From NCBI GenBank assembly GCA_033398695.1, contig CM065811.1:73040001-73104000 (forward strand): DNA of 64,000 bases, read 5' to 3'. Under the pieces are notes generated by a model that saw only the letters and a program-made list of their open reading frames with translations, was not told where the DNA came from and did no database searches. This stretch comes from Orobanche coerulescens. Lineage: Eukaryota > Streptophyta > Magnoliopsida > Lamiales > Orobanchaceae. This document shows positions 1-12,057 of the stretch, piece after piece. The translations under genes were made by a program, and so were the position numbers. The stretch's first letter is position 1. Each line of letters begins with the position of its first letter.

Positions 1-128
1 TCTTTATGGAACGACACATCGGGCAAACCTCTAACCATTTCCTGTCTTGCAAGTTTGTTGATTGTCCTGAAGTTGATGTTTGACATCCTTTTGTGCCATA
101 GCCAGCTTTGATATGCAGTGCCTTTGGC
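1..128 (-). pseudogene. copia A pol fragment: GAG-pre-integrase domain
   Basis: On the minus strand this reads as the GAG-pre-integrase domain of copia pol, with the typical motif SWLWHKRMSNINF followed by INKLARQEMVRGLP. It begins abruptly at the gypsy I LTR (129) and continues past the left window edge. It is the downstream continuation of the protease part at 19484-19860. The 5 bases next to the LTR (ttggc) are the diverged TSD copy. Confidence 0.85.
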
Positions 129-279
129 TGTAATATCCGGATAAATTGTTGAATATTTCATCTGTATTGAACCATGTATTATTCGAATTTGCAATATCAA
201 TAATCAAAGTATGACCTTTCTCGTATTCATATCCTTGTGCATGATAATATCAACATGTAAAATTCCACATGCAATTACG

Positions 280-680
280 TGATAACGTACGCTAAGAAAA
301 GAACTTAACGTACGTTATCTGCCAAGGTTAGCGTACGCTACAAATGAAGAGTAGCGTACATAAGGCAGCCAATAATTAAGCAGGGCGGCTAGCACATGCG
401 CCAACTGGTCTATGGGTCCGGATAAGATTCCCGTGGATGAACCTGGACAATTTTGAAGTCAACGGGTGTTAACATACCTAGGTATGTAACTAGCGTACGC
501 TAATGGGTGTTGCTTACGTACATAACTTAATGGTGGAGCATACATAATCGACTACAGAATGAGATAATAAGCTATCATTGGACGATAGCATATGCTAAGA
601 AGAACAGATAGTATACGCTAAAAGGATTACGTACGTTAAGCTTGAAGGCTAACGTACGTTAAGTCAGTAAACATTATAAA
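280..680 (+). promoter_or_regulatory. gypsy I U3 palindrome array and TATA box
   Basis: From 283 to about 665 there are about ten copies of a 10-12 bp palindromic word: TAACGTACGTTA, TAGCGTACGCTA and decayed forms such as TAGCATATGCTA. A TATAAA follows at 675-680, about 10 bp after the last copy. The same array with TATAAA (8130-8135) recurs in the 3' LTR. The position makes this the likely U3 enhancer and core promoter. CG to TG/CA changes in the decayed words fit methylcytosine loss. The binding factor is unknown; GTAC is the core bound by SBP/SPL proteins, which is only a suggestion. Confidence 0.6.
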
Positions 681-1458
681 TGGGACAGCACCCCATTTCA
701 TTTGTCTATGTTTTCTTCACTTGTCCTTCACTTCCTTGAAGACCAGAGAGCCTCCCCTTTCTACATAAACACCCATAGACCATCTATACTTGATTATTGG
801 AGATTGGATATCACTTATGCTTGATCATTGAAGTGTAGAAACATCTTGGATTGGCACACAAGCAACCGGAGTTGGACTCTACCTATTGTCTCGGTGTTTT
901 CTTCATCAAAAGGTATGTTATGCTATCTCCAACCTTGGATTCATGTTATTAAGGATGTTATGATCATACTACCGAGAATATTATGTTCCATAGATGACTT
1001 TTTTCAACCAAACATCATGTTTAGAAGTTGGGATGATTATGCTTAAGTTTTCATTGTTCAGAACATCATAGTTGGAATCTTGTTACGTCTAATGATAAAA
1101 GTCTTGTTATGAGATTGATAATCCGTATTGAATTGTGTTGCCATAATGATCGTAGACTAAGTATTGGTATCACTTTTGCTAAACATAATTAGATGAAGGA
1201 TCACCGAAGGTTGAAGTTGAATTGGTAAATTAATCTTCATGATGAAGTTGGAATATATTGATGATATTGGTAACTAGTGTATCAACCTCAGATTAACCGA
1301 ATTACGTAAGAGAATTAGTAATCCAGATTGGAGTATGACATCATGATGATATGCTTATCCTTGAAGTTGCAAGACATTGAACATCATTAGATCATTCAAG
1401 TTTACATGAGTGTAACATGTATGAAGTTAATGTATGTTAAACACTTAGAATTTCGTAC

Positions 1459-1724
1459 GACGAGTTAGTCGTCTGATCAGGGAGGATACTGCCAGATGCA
1501 TTTTTAGCGTGGGATAGGCTCTGTAGCTTACGTACACTAATGGGCAGACTTAACGTACGCTACGCTGGGTACGTAACGTACGTTATATCATCAGACGAGT
1601 CAGTCGTCTGATCAGAGAGGAACTGTCAAATTCATGATTAGCGTACGCTAGGCTTCGTAGCTTACGTACGCTAATGAGTATACTTAACGTACTCTATGGT
1701 TGGTACGTAACATACATTATGCAG
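1459..1724 (+). repeat. tandem duplication with hairpin inside gypsy I LTR
   Basis: Two copies of a roughly 135-bp unit start at 1459 and 1594. Each opens with a GACGAGTYAGTCGTCTGATCAG segment and then carries three or four CGTACG-type words. In the second copy TCAGACGA (1591-1598) and TCGTCTGA (1604-1611) form an 8-bp stem with a 5-base loop. The same pair of units is in the 3' LTR near 8910 and 9045, so it is a family feature. Confidence 0.7.
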
Positions 1725-2659
1725 ATCAGACGGGTTACAGTTTGTTGAACTTTCGGCCGTAATTTAGGATGTTAGATATTCGTACATTAGTGATTCGACG
1801 TGAGATGAACTCTATATTATTTCTTCTGTTTTAGGTCCAAATCTTACTACGTAATTGATCGAAGGGGCGACCTTTGGGTGTATTGATATTCGTTGAAGTT
1901 TTATTCTTGTCATCAATTCGAGGCAAGTACTTTAATTGTTTTACATATTGAGGTTATACATATTGTCGTGCATGTATGTCGTCGTTGTATGTCCACCTCG
2001 TGTTGGTCCGACGGGATCATCGGGGGATCTATGCTAGCATGTGCTGGATCATCGGACAGGTTTTTCCACCTCGTGTTGCTCTGACGGGATCATCGGGGGA
2101 TCTAGGCAGTGAACGCTGGATCGTCGGAATTACCATGTGTATGTTGTATTGTCATGTTGTGATTATCATTTGTGTATGATGTTTATGAATTTCTCGTGGG
2201 AAGAGACTCGCTAGTATTTTGTCATTTATGTTAGTATTATTCTTCGTGAGTTGTTGAATAATATGTTGTGGTACTTGTACTAGCATCGTTGTGCTAACCC
2301 CTTCGTGGGTGAACATTTGTTTATGTTCAGGATCCAGGAGAGCAGGAAAAAAACCACTGGAACTGCATGATGACGAGGGTGCAGAGTGATGTTTCAGTCG
2401 GATTTAATTGTCTGTTGTTTGTGTTGTTTTAATAAGTACTCGAGTACGTCATCATTTGTGATGTTGGATTTGGTTATGTATTAATATTCTTCATTCGACG
2501 CTTGTGTTTTGATTGCCCGTAATCGTTGTATTTTATTTCAGTTACTTTCCGATATTGGTATCTGTTATTGTTTGTTCATTTCTTCAGCCTTGTAAATTCT
2601 TATGTGGAGGATTTACGGCGCTATAATATTCCTGAATATATCGGGGGTGTTACAGAATA

Positions 2660-2671
2660 TGGTATCGGAGC
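2660..2671 (+). other. gypsy I primer binding site
   Basis: TGGTATCGGAGC lies 5 bases after the LTR end. It matches the 3' end of plant initiator-Met tRNA (usual PBS TGGTATCAGAGC) with one change. Confidence 0.85.
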
Positions 2672-2887
2672 TAAGATTATAGATATCTTGGCTGTTTGGT
2701 TAAAATAGGGGTCGTGTATGTCTTTTGAGATTATCGGCTGTGAATAACATCACTGTACTACCTACGTCTTCCTGCAGGCGGTGGTTGTAAGTTCCTAAAC
2801 TCTATCTCGTCATTCATATGATGTACCTCTTGTACTTTAAATTTGATTAATATTGTTTCCTATATATTGAGCGTTTATGTTTACAGT

Positions 2888-4110
2888 ATGTTGAGAGGTG
2901 GACGTGGACTGGTCGCGGTCGCGAATGCGGGTGTAGGAATGCCGAAAGAGAAGCTTTGCCTTCAAATCACGCTAGACACAACTTAGTCGAGCCACAGGAA
3001 TCTACTAACAATGAACCAGAACCTGATGTTCCCGACATCCTTCGTCAGGTGGTCAACCAGATGACTCAGTTTGCTCAAGTTGTGGACCGAATGCAGGTGG
3101 CAGTCGAATTGCAACAGGGAGAGAGACAGCAAGGCATCCCAGACTTGGGAAATAGAGGAGACTGATGGCTCCAGGAGGTGGCGAAATTGCATCCGCCAAA
3201 GTTTGATGGTTTCTCGGAGACGCCGATGTGGGATCACTGGCTTAGGGAGCTGGAGAAAGTATTCGCAGGGATTAACTTCCTAGACGACCAGAGAGTTCCC
3301 ATAGCCCAGTACTTTCTGACAGGGGAAACGTCCGAGTGGTGGGAAGCCGTTCGGCCTATAGATCATGATGCCGACTGGGGAGAATTTAAATTGATGATGG
3401 AAGCTCAGTACTGCCCTCATACAGTGAGGGAAGCCAAAGTTCGTGAGTTTTTCTCCGCGCATCCTTCGGATGTGCCAGTATCTCAGGTGATTAAGATGTT
3501 TAACCAGTAGCTGGCGTTTGTTCGACACCTAGTCAGGACAGATGCAGAAATGATGATCCATTTCAATATGAGAATGAAACCGTAGATACAGAGGTACATG
3601 TCTGGTTTTGAATTTACCACTCTCCGTCAGTATCAGGACAAAGCGTTGGCGTATGAAATTAAGGAAGCAGCGATGGAAAAGTTTGCTGAAACCAAGAAAC
3701 AGAAAGTGTCTGGCAATTTCACGGAACACAAGAGCAGTGGGCCCCTCAAGGCCCATTCATCTTTCCATTCATTCAAGAAACCTCCACACCCATCCAAGAG
3801 CGGAATGAACTTCGTAGCAGTATCAACCATGATGGATGTTACAAGGAAGTGCTTTAAATGTAGTCAGACGGGGCACTATCGATGAAATGGCCCCCTTCCT
3901 GTCGTCACTTGTTATGACTGTGGTCGAGAGGGACATCATGCAGTGTTCTGTGAAGAGGTTGCAAAATCTTTTAGAGCTCTTACATCACAACTAGCTCAGA
4001 AAGAAGCAAGTGTTCAGCAGACGCAGCAGAGTGTCCAGCTACCCCAGAGTTTTGGTCGAGGACGGGGCAGAGGACAGTTCGACCGAAGGGGGACATCGAG
4101 TGTCGGATCC
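2888..4110 (+). pseudogene. gypsy I gag (broken)
   Basis: A start at 2888 (MLRGGRG) soon hits a stop. The gag core continues in other frames: KLHPPKFDGF at about 3184, then the capsid-like stretch with EWWEAVRP and EFKLMMEAQYCP up to a TAG at 3508, then MSGFEFTTLRQYQDKAL. Two zinc knuckles follow: CFKCSQTGHYR, whose last cysteine is lost beside a TGA near 3882, and an intact CYDCGREGHHAVFC at 3916-3957. At least two frameshifts and three stops separate the parts. In the family this protein packages element RNA into particles. Confidence 0.8.
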
Positions 4111-4629
4111 GTTCCCCCAGGTGTGTATGTGATGAGGAGGGCAGACGATCAGGATGCTGCTGTCGCATCAGGTACCGTTCAGATCCTTTCACAACCAGTT
4201 AGTGTTTTATTCGATACAGGGGCTACACATTCTTTTATATCTTTGTCTTGTGTAAGTCGTTTGAACATTTCTGGTTTTCATAATTGTGAGCCTTTACCGA
4301 GTGGAGAGAGAATTGTGGGAAACTTAGAAATTAAAGATTTTCCCATAGCAATTGGAGGTAGAGATTGGCCCTCAAATCTGATTGTGATAGAAATGCAAGG
4401 AGACGACCTGATACCTAGAGATGATTGGCTTAATCGATATGGAGCTATTGTAAATTATCAGAAGAGGAATATTTCAATGATAGCTGAAGATGGTTCCGAA
4501 ATACTGTTTGAGGGATGGAGACCAGGAAGCTCAGGAAAAATGATCAAAGCGATGAAAGCTGTCAAACTGCTAAAACAGGGCTGTACTGGATACTGGTATT
4601 ACACAATGAGAAGGAAGACGGAAAAGTAG
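4111..4629 (+). pseudogene. gypsy I aspartic protease
   Basis: Retropepsin-like domain with the catalytic DTG at 4213-4221 in VLFDTGATHSFI and the downstream DDWLNRYGAIV segment. The family normally has GMDWL there; here it is RDDWL. The frame stays open from the second zinc knuckle to a TAG at 4627-4629, after which a frameshift leads to RT. Needed in the family to cut the Gag-Pol polyprotein. Confidence 0.8.
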
Positions 4630-5990
4630 AACTTTCATCCATTCCTGTTGTGAACGAATTTCCGGATGTGTTTCCTGACGAATTACCTGGACTACCTCCA
4701 CGACGGGATGTAGATTTCACCATTGAGCTGGAACCAGGAGCTACGCAGATTTCTACAGCTCCGTATCGCATGGAACCCACTGAGATGTATGAATTGAGGA
4801 AGCAACTGGAAGAGTTACTGGACAAAGGCTATATCCAGCCAAGCGTTTCGCCCTGGGGTGCACCAGTTCTTTTTGTCCGGAAGAAGGATGGATCGCTTCA
4901 ATTGTGTATTGACTATCGAGAGCTGAACAAGATGACGATCAAGAACAAGTATCTGTTGCCATGGATTGATGATTTGTTTGACCTGTTACAAGGAGCAATA
5001 GTGTTTTCTAAGATCAATTTTTGAGTTCGGGATATCATCAGTTGAGGATTAAAATATCCAATTTTCCAAAATCAGCGTTCAGAACTCGCTACGGACACTA
5101 TGAGTTTGTAGTGCTGTCGTTTGGTCTCACTAACACACCTGCTGTATTCATGCAATTGGTGAATCGAGTGTTCATAGAGTATTTGGACAAATTCGTAGTC
5201 ATATTTATTGATGACATTCTGGTTTATTCCAAGAGCCCGGAAGAGCATGCACAACATTTGCGGATAGTTTTAGACATTTTGAGAAATGAGTAATTGTACG
5301 CCAAGCTTTCTAAGTGTGAAATCTGGCTAAAGAAAGTAATGTTCCTCGATCATGTGGTATCAGCAGAAGGAGTCCGAGTGGATCCCCATAAAATCGAAGC
5401 AGTTATGGATTGGAAGACTCCTAAGAACATGAAGAAAGTCAGGAGTTTCTTAAGACTTGCTGGGTATTATCATTGGTTCGTGGAAGGGTTTTCCAAAATT
5501 ACCCGTCCACTAACTCGATTACTGCAGAAAACCCAAAAGTTTGAGTGGAAGGAGATGTGCCAGACCAACTTTGATGAATTGAAGAAGAGATTGACGACGA
5601 CACCAATTTTAACACTCCCACAGGGAACTGGAGGATTCATAGTTTGCAGTGACGCTTCAAACCAAGGACTCAGGTGTGGACTGATGCAGAATGAGAAGGT
5701 GATCACCTATGCATCACGATAGTTGAAGCCCTATGAAGTAAATTATCCAACGCATGATTTGGAGCTGGCAGCTGCGGTTTTCACCTTAAAAATTTAGAGA
5801 CAATATTTGTACGGGACTCACTGTCAGATCTTCACGGATCATAAGAGTATCAAATACATCTCCAGTCAGAAAGAGTTAAACATGCGGCAGAGGACATGGT
5901 TGGAATTGATTAAGGACTACGACTTGGAGATTTTTTATCATCCAGGCAAAGCAAATGTAGTGGCCGATGCACAGAGCCGCAAGCCTGTTT
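4627..5990 (+). pseudogene. gypsy I reverse transcriptase and RNase H
   Basis: RT motifs appear in order: [32 protein letters not shown], a frameshift at about 5023, then [24 protein letters not shown], and the catalytic FIDDILVYS at about 5203-5229, so the metal-binding aspartates are intact. RNase H follows with [19 protein letters not shown] and a stop near 5797, then TDHKSIKYI and [11 protein letters not shown]. In-frame TAG/TAA codons sit at about 5290, 5720 and 5797. Confidence 0.85.
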
Positions 5991-7543
5991 CTATTCGAAT
6001 TCTGGAGACTCTCACCTCCCAAACCAGCATTCAACGGGAATTGATTCGTGAAGGAATTGAAGTATGGTTGCAAAGAGTCCAGGGACAACTGTGTGTGATG
6101 GAATTAACTTCATCATTAACCGAAGAAATCAAATCTAAGCAATTTGATGATCCTCTGATGATTCGGTTACGCGATGAAGTAAGCAAGGGAAAATCCCCAG
6201 GATTTGTAATTCATGATGATGGAGTATTGAGATTCCAGAGCCGACTTTATGTTCCCGATGTCGATCTGTTGAAGCAGATAGTCATGAAGGAAGCTCATAG
6301 CACGCCCTATTCTATCCACCCAAGCACCAGTAAGATGTATAAGGATCTGAAGCAGAATTTCTGGTGGGACAACATGAAGAAAGACATAGCTGATTACATC
6401 TCGAAATGTTTGATTTGTCAGCAGGTTAAGATCGAGCATCAACGACCTGCCGGAATGCTGAAGCCGCTCCCGATTCCTTAATAGAAGTGGGAGGAGATAT
6501 CGATGGACTTTATCACTAATATGCCGAGGTCCCCAGGAATGAACATGATTTGGGTTATAGTTGACCGTCTAACCAAATCAGCTCATTTTCTGGACATAAA
6601 GGACACTTGGGGACCAGAGAAGTTGGCACGAGTGTTTATTGCAGAGATAGTCCAATTGCATTGTACGCCAAAGACCATTATTTCTGACCGAGATGGTCGC
6701 TTTGTGTCTCATTTTTGGAAAGTAGTTCATAAGGCCTTGGGATCCGAATTGAACTTCAGCACAGCTTATCATCCGTAGACAGACGGATAGTCCGAGAGGA
6801 CTATTCAAACAGTGGAAAACATGATGAGGGCTTGTGCCTTAGATTGGTCGACTGATTGGGAAGTTCATCTACCGTTGATTAAATTCACCTACAACAATAG
6901 TTAGCATGCTTCTATTAAGATGGCACCGTTTGAGGCATTATACGGGAGGAGATGCAGATCGCCCCTATGTTGGGACGATTCATCAGACTTGATCAGGACG
7001 GAACCGGAATTGATCGTACAGACATGAGAGGAGATAGCCTTGATTCCCGAAAGACTGGTGACTGCCTAGAGTCGATAGAAATCTTACGCAGGCGTGCACC
7101 GTCGCCTATTAGAGTTCAGTATTGGAGATCACGTGCTTTTAAAAGTTTCTCCTACTTAGGGAATCTTTCATTTTGGCAGAAAGGGAAAGCTCAGTCCGAG
7201 ATATATCGGACTGTTCGAGATTCTTGAGAGAGTTGGAGAGTTGGCGTACAGGTTGGCACTACCACCGTCTTTAAGCTATGTTCATAACGTATTTCACGTA
7301 TCCCAATTAGGAAAGTATATACCAGATCCCAGTCATGTCATTGATTTCGGCGAGATCGAAGTGGCTAAGGATGGTACGTTTGAATAGAGACCGATCAAGG
7401 TACTCGAATGTCGAGTCAAACAATTGAGAAATAAACCTATCGTTTTGGTTAAGGTTCAGTGGTCGCGCCACGAAGTGGAAGAATCCACTTGGGAGACAGA
7501 GGATATCATGAAATCCAGATACCCAGAGTTATTTGTGTCTTGA
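5991..7543 (+). pseudogene. gypsy I integrase and chromodomain tail
   Basis: The HHCC zinc finger is visible (HSTPYSIH then CLICQQVK), then the DDE core: MDFITNMPR, SDRDGRFVSHFWK, and ENMMRACALDW with the final glutamate. A GPY/F-like segment and a chromodomain-like tail (KVQWSRHEVEESTWETED) end at a TGA, 7541-7543. In-frame stops occur in tandem at about 6480, and at about 6776, 6788, 6901, 7023, 7068, 7077, 7159 and 7386. Several are in places where relatives have CAG or TGG, as expected from C-to-T decay. In living chromoviruses the chromodomain steers insertion to heterochromatin. Confidence 0.85.
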
Positions 7544-7562
7544 GTTTCGGGATGAAACTCCT

Positions 7563-7578
7563 TTTTAGAAGGAGAGAA
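7563..7578 (+). other. gypsy I polypurine tract
   Basis: Purine-rich AGAAGGAGAGAA directly abuts the 3' LTR start (7579), the position and composition expected of the plus-strand primer. Confidence 0.75.
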
Positions 7579-9644
7579 TGTAATATCCGGATAAATTGTT
7601 GAGTATTTCATCTGTATTGAACCCTGTATTATTCGAATTTGCAATATCAATAATCGAAGTATGACCTTTCTCGTATTCGTATCCTTGTGCATGATAATAT
7701 CAACATGTAAATTTTCACATGAAATTACGTGATAACGTATGCTAAGAAGAGAACTTAACGTACGTTATCTTCTAAGGTTAGCGTACGCTACGAATGAAGC
7801 ATAGCGTACATAAGGCAGCCAATAATTGAGCAGGGCGGCTAGCACATGTTCCAGCTGGTCGATGGGTTCAGATAAGATTCCCGCGGATGAACCTGGACAG
7901 TTTTGAAGTCAACGGGTGTTAAAGTACGCTAAGGTATGTAACTAGCGTACGCTAATGGGTGTTGCTTACATACGTAACTTAATGGTGTAGCGTACGTAAG
8001 CGAGTACTGAACGAGACAGTAAGCTATCATTGGACGATAGCGTACACTAAGGAGAACATATAGCGTATGCTAAAAGGATTACATACGTTAAGCGTGAAGG
8101 CTAACGTACGTAAAGTCCGTAAACACTATAAATGGGACAGCACCCCATTTCATTTGTCTACGTTTTCCTCACTTGTCCTTCACTTCCTTGAAGTCCAGAG
8201 AGCCTACCCCTTCTACATAAACACCTATAGACCATCTATACTTGATCATTGGAGATTGGATATCACTTATGCTTGATCATTGAAGTGGAGAAACATCTTA
8301 GATTGACACACAAGCAACCGGAGTTAGACTCCGCCTATTATCTCGGTGTTTTCTTCATCTTAAGGTATGTTATGATATCTCCAACCTTGGATTCGTGTTC
8401 TTAAAGATGTTATGATCATACTACCAAGAATATTAGGTTCCATAAATGACTTTTTTTCAACCAAACATCATGTTTATAAATTGGGATGATTATGATTAAG
8501 TTATCATTGTTGAGAACGTCATAGTTGGAATCTTGTTACGTCTAATGATAAAAGTAGTGTTATGAGATTGATAATCCGTATTAAATGGTGTTCCCATAAT
8601 GATCGTAGACTAGCTATTGGTATCACTTTTTCTAAACGGATTTAGATGAAGGATCACCGAAGGTTGAAGTTCAATTGGTAAATTAATCTTCATGATGAAG
8701 TTGGAATATATTGATGATATTGGTAACTAGTGTATCAACCTCAGATTAACCGAATTACGTAAGAGAATTTTCAATCAAGATTGGAGTCTGACATCATGAT
8801 GATATGCTTATCCTTGAAGTTGGAAGACATTGAACATCATTAGATCATTCAAGTTTACATGAGTGCAACATTTATGAAGTTAACGTACGTTAAACACTGA
8901 GACTTTCATACGACGAGTCAGTCGTCTGATCAGGGAGGATACTGCCAGATGCATGTTTAGCATGCGCTAGGCTCTGTAGCTTATGTATGCTAATGGGCAG
9001 CTTTAACGTACGCTACGTTGGGGACGTAATGTATGTTATATCATCAGACGAGTTAGTCGTTTGATCAGAGAGGAACTGTCAAATGCATGATTAGCATAGC
9101 TTACGTACGCTAATAAGCATACTTAATGTACACTATGGTTGGTACGTAATGTACATTATGCAGATCAGACGGGTTACGTTTTGTTGAACTTTCAGCCGTA
9201 ATTTAGGATGTTAGATGTTCGTACATTAGTGATTCGACGTGAGATGAACTCTATCTTATTTCTTCTGTTTTAGGTCCAAATCTTACTACGTGATTGATCG
9301 AAGGGGCGACCTTCGAGTGTATTGATATTCATCGAAGTTTTATTCTTGTCATCAATTCGTGGCAAGTACTTTAATTTTTTTACATATTGATGTTATACAT
9401 ATTGTCGTGCATATATGTCGTTGTTGTATGTCCACCTCGTGTTGGTCCGACGGGATCATCGGGGGATCTATGCTAGCATGCGCTGGATCATCGGATAGGT
9501 TTTTCCTCTTCTTGTTGGCTGACGGGATTATCAGGGGATCTAGGCAGTGAATGCTGGATCGTCGAAATTGCCATATGTATGTTGTAATGTCATGTTGTGA
9601 TTATCATTTGTGTATGATTTTTATGAGTTTCTCGTGGGAAAAGA
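7579..9644 (+). repeat. gypsy I 3' LTR, left part
   Basis: Collinear with 129-2185 of the 5' LTR, including the palindrome array (7735-8115), TATAAA and the duplicated hairpin unit. It is cut at 9644 by gypsy IV and resumes at 19032. Bases 9640-9644 (aaaga) are the target site repeated at 19027-19031. Confidence 0.9.
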
Positions 9645-12023
9645 TGTAACACCCCAAACTAGGCGGATATTACAGTGTCGTGGATCCCCGATTGGGACCC
9701 ACCAGGCAAATGAAAATGAATGAATTACACAAGATAAATGTAGTACCGAACCACATTACAACAGTAATTACTCCGATGAGGAGTTTAATTACAACACACC
9801 AGGACAATACCGAATACTAGTGTATTTTATATGAAGATAAAATACACAACACTGAATGAAACGGAGTATTCAAATGAAAGTCTGCAGCGGAAAATAAAGG
9901 ACAATAACATGAAGAACTGAAAGATCGGGGGCCCCTACTAGTATCACTGGGACTCCTCGACATCAGCGTGTTCTCCCCGTACTTTTGCCTTGCCAAGACC
10001 TGAAAAAAAAAATCCCCAAACGGGGTCAGTTACAAAGAACAACAATCCTTAAGGGTTGAAAATACACAATCATGATTATATCTGAAATTATGAAATATCT
10101 TGTCGAAACATACGCAATCAAACATGCTATATGAATCAACTAACAGTACGGCTCAAAGGGTGGCGCCACACTACGCCCGGGATGGAAATGTGTCCGTGCA
10201 CAAGCCACCAACGAGTATCGATCGAATACACGTGTGGTCTTGTACCTAATCAGTCTCACGAAACAATCAATCTCGTGTGCACAGTCCAATGTGAGGCCAC
10301 CAACCAACACACGACTATAATGTGCCCGACATGAAAATCCTACACATACCAACCGGCACGCCAGTATGACCCGAAATGCCACGATATAACAAAAGTGACA
10401 TCGAAAATGAATAATGACTCACCGAGGTGGAATGGTAACGAAATAAATGACAACTCAATGAAAAGATTGGAACCGTCGTTCCTTATGACTGAAACGATTA
10501 ATTGATAACAACAAGTTTTGATACGATCAATATAATGATGAATGAGTTATGATTATGAATGAACAAAAACAAAAGGGATGAATATCCTTTTAACCGAGTA
10601 AGAATTAACTTACACAATACCGGTGACAATTATCTTTCCACGAACAACATCCTAATTGAGATATCGGTCGCTCGAACAACCTTGAATTATACAATATCCA
10701 ACAACTCGTTCAATATACGAATCAAACACGAATATAACGAACTCAAAACGTCGATACGATTAAACTAAGTTTATTGGGGCATTATATCGAATACGTTGTG
10801 GCCAAACTCCGGTTGTTTACAATCAAATTTCAATAAGCCACTATCAATTCCCCCAAGAAGTGTTTCAAACCAACAAAACATCTCCAATACGATCAATAAT
10901 CCATTATGAATATCCAAAATCGTGATTATAACGACAATTAATCGAAAACCCCCAATTTCAACTCGATATTCAAAGTGTTCTTGAATAATCCTTCAATAAT
11001 CCAATGAATCCTTATACAAACTCATAATCATATACATATCCCTTCATATAACATGATTATAACGTCCAAAACATCAGAACTCAACACAAAAATCAAAATC
11101 CAAGGTGTTGAAGAATATTACCTTTGAAGATCCAAGTACTCTAATCCGAAGAACACGCGTTAGATCGATTATCCGGGCTTCACGATCGAAAGGAGATGAA
11201 GAAAATTAAACACTCAAATGATTTGTGAAGGAAAAACCCTCCCTCAAGCTCTCTCTCTCGGTTGTAGGTGAAAGAAATGGAAGAAATGAGCTGAAATGCT
11301 CAAAAAACGAATTTATAGGGGTTGACTCGTCTGACCGACTCGACCGTGTCCGCCTGACACGGTCGCGGCGCGCAGCTGGCCGGCAGGGACTCGACCGTGT
11401 CCTGCTTGACACGGTCGCGGCGCGAAGGGGCCTACCGATAGTGACCTATCCGATAGTGACTCGGTACCGCGCGGCGCTCGGCATTGACTCGACCGTGTCC
11501 TGGAACACGGTCGGGCCTCTGGGCAGTCGGTTCTGGCTTATCCGGAAGGGTTCGACTCGGCCGTGCCAGACGACACAGTCGAGTCCTATGGCAGAGACTT
11601 CGGCATTTCTAGACGAGTACAGCACGGGTCGTGTCGGACGACACGGCCGAGTTCGGTCGGCAGTGATCGGCCAATAACTGAAAAATGAGCGGGTGAGCTA
11701 AAACGACCATAACTCTCTCGTCCGGACTCCGATTGACTCACCGTTTGAACCATTTGAAAGCTAACTCGATGCTCTAAAACATTGCAAAGATTCAGAATTT
11801 TTGGAGTTACCAAAAATTAATGGTGCTCTAACAAAGTCGAACTCATATGCGGAAAGTTGAACAATGGACAATAACGATACACAACTCGAAGTTTCTCCGA
11901 ACGGTGAACACGAGTGAATGAACATGACTGATGAATGATTATAAATGAGTGAAAATCCACTGAGTGACAATCACCGAATGAAATTACTGAATGATAATGA
12001 CTGAATTACAACCGGGTATTACA
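9645..12023 (-). repeat. gypsy IV 3' LTR (2379 bp)
   Basis: Matches 16655-19026 along its whole length, with plus-strand ends TGTAACACCCC and GGGTATTACA. Contains the hairpin array (11335-11660) and TATA (11312-11317). The purine-rich PPT (AAGGGGGGGTGTA on the minus strand) lies just outside at 12024-12041. Confidence 0.92.
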
Positions 12024-12057
12024 TACACCCCCCCTTAAAAGAGTTTCGTCCCCGAAA

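Larger units (their letters stand above)
129..2654 (+). repeat. gypsy I 5' LTR (2526 bp)
   Basis: Starts TGTAATATCCGG, ends GGGTGTTACA, and is directly followed by a PBS. The same sequence restarts at 7579. U3 holds the CGTACG palindrome array and TATA box. Further downstream is a roughly 135-bp tandem duplication with a hairpin (1459-1724), then two close copies of a short GACGGGATCATCGGGGGATCT repeat near 2009 and 2081. No ORF here looks real. Confidence 0.9.

Noticed and set aside
11225..11677. 150-codon plus-strand ORF (and its twin at 18228-18680)
   Set aside because: It lies within LTR hairpin arrays of gypsy IV; the open frame comes from GC-rich repeats and has no domain. The minus-strand ORFs there are the same artefact.
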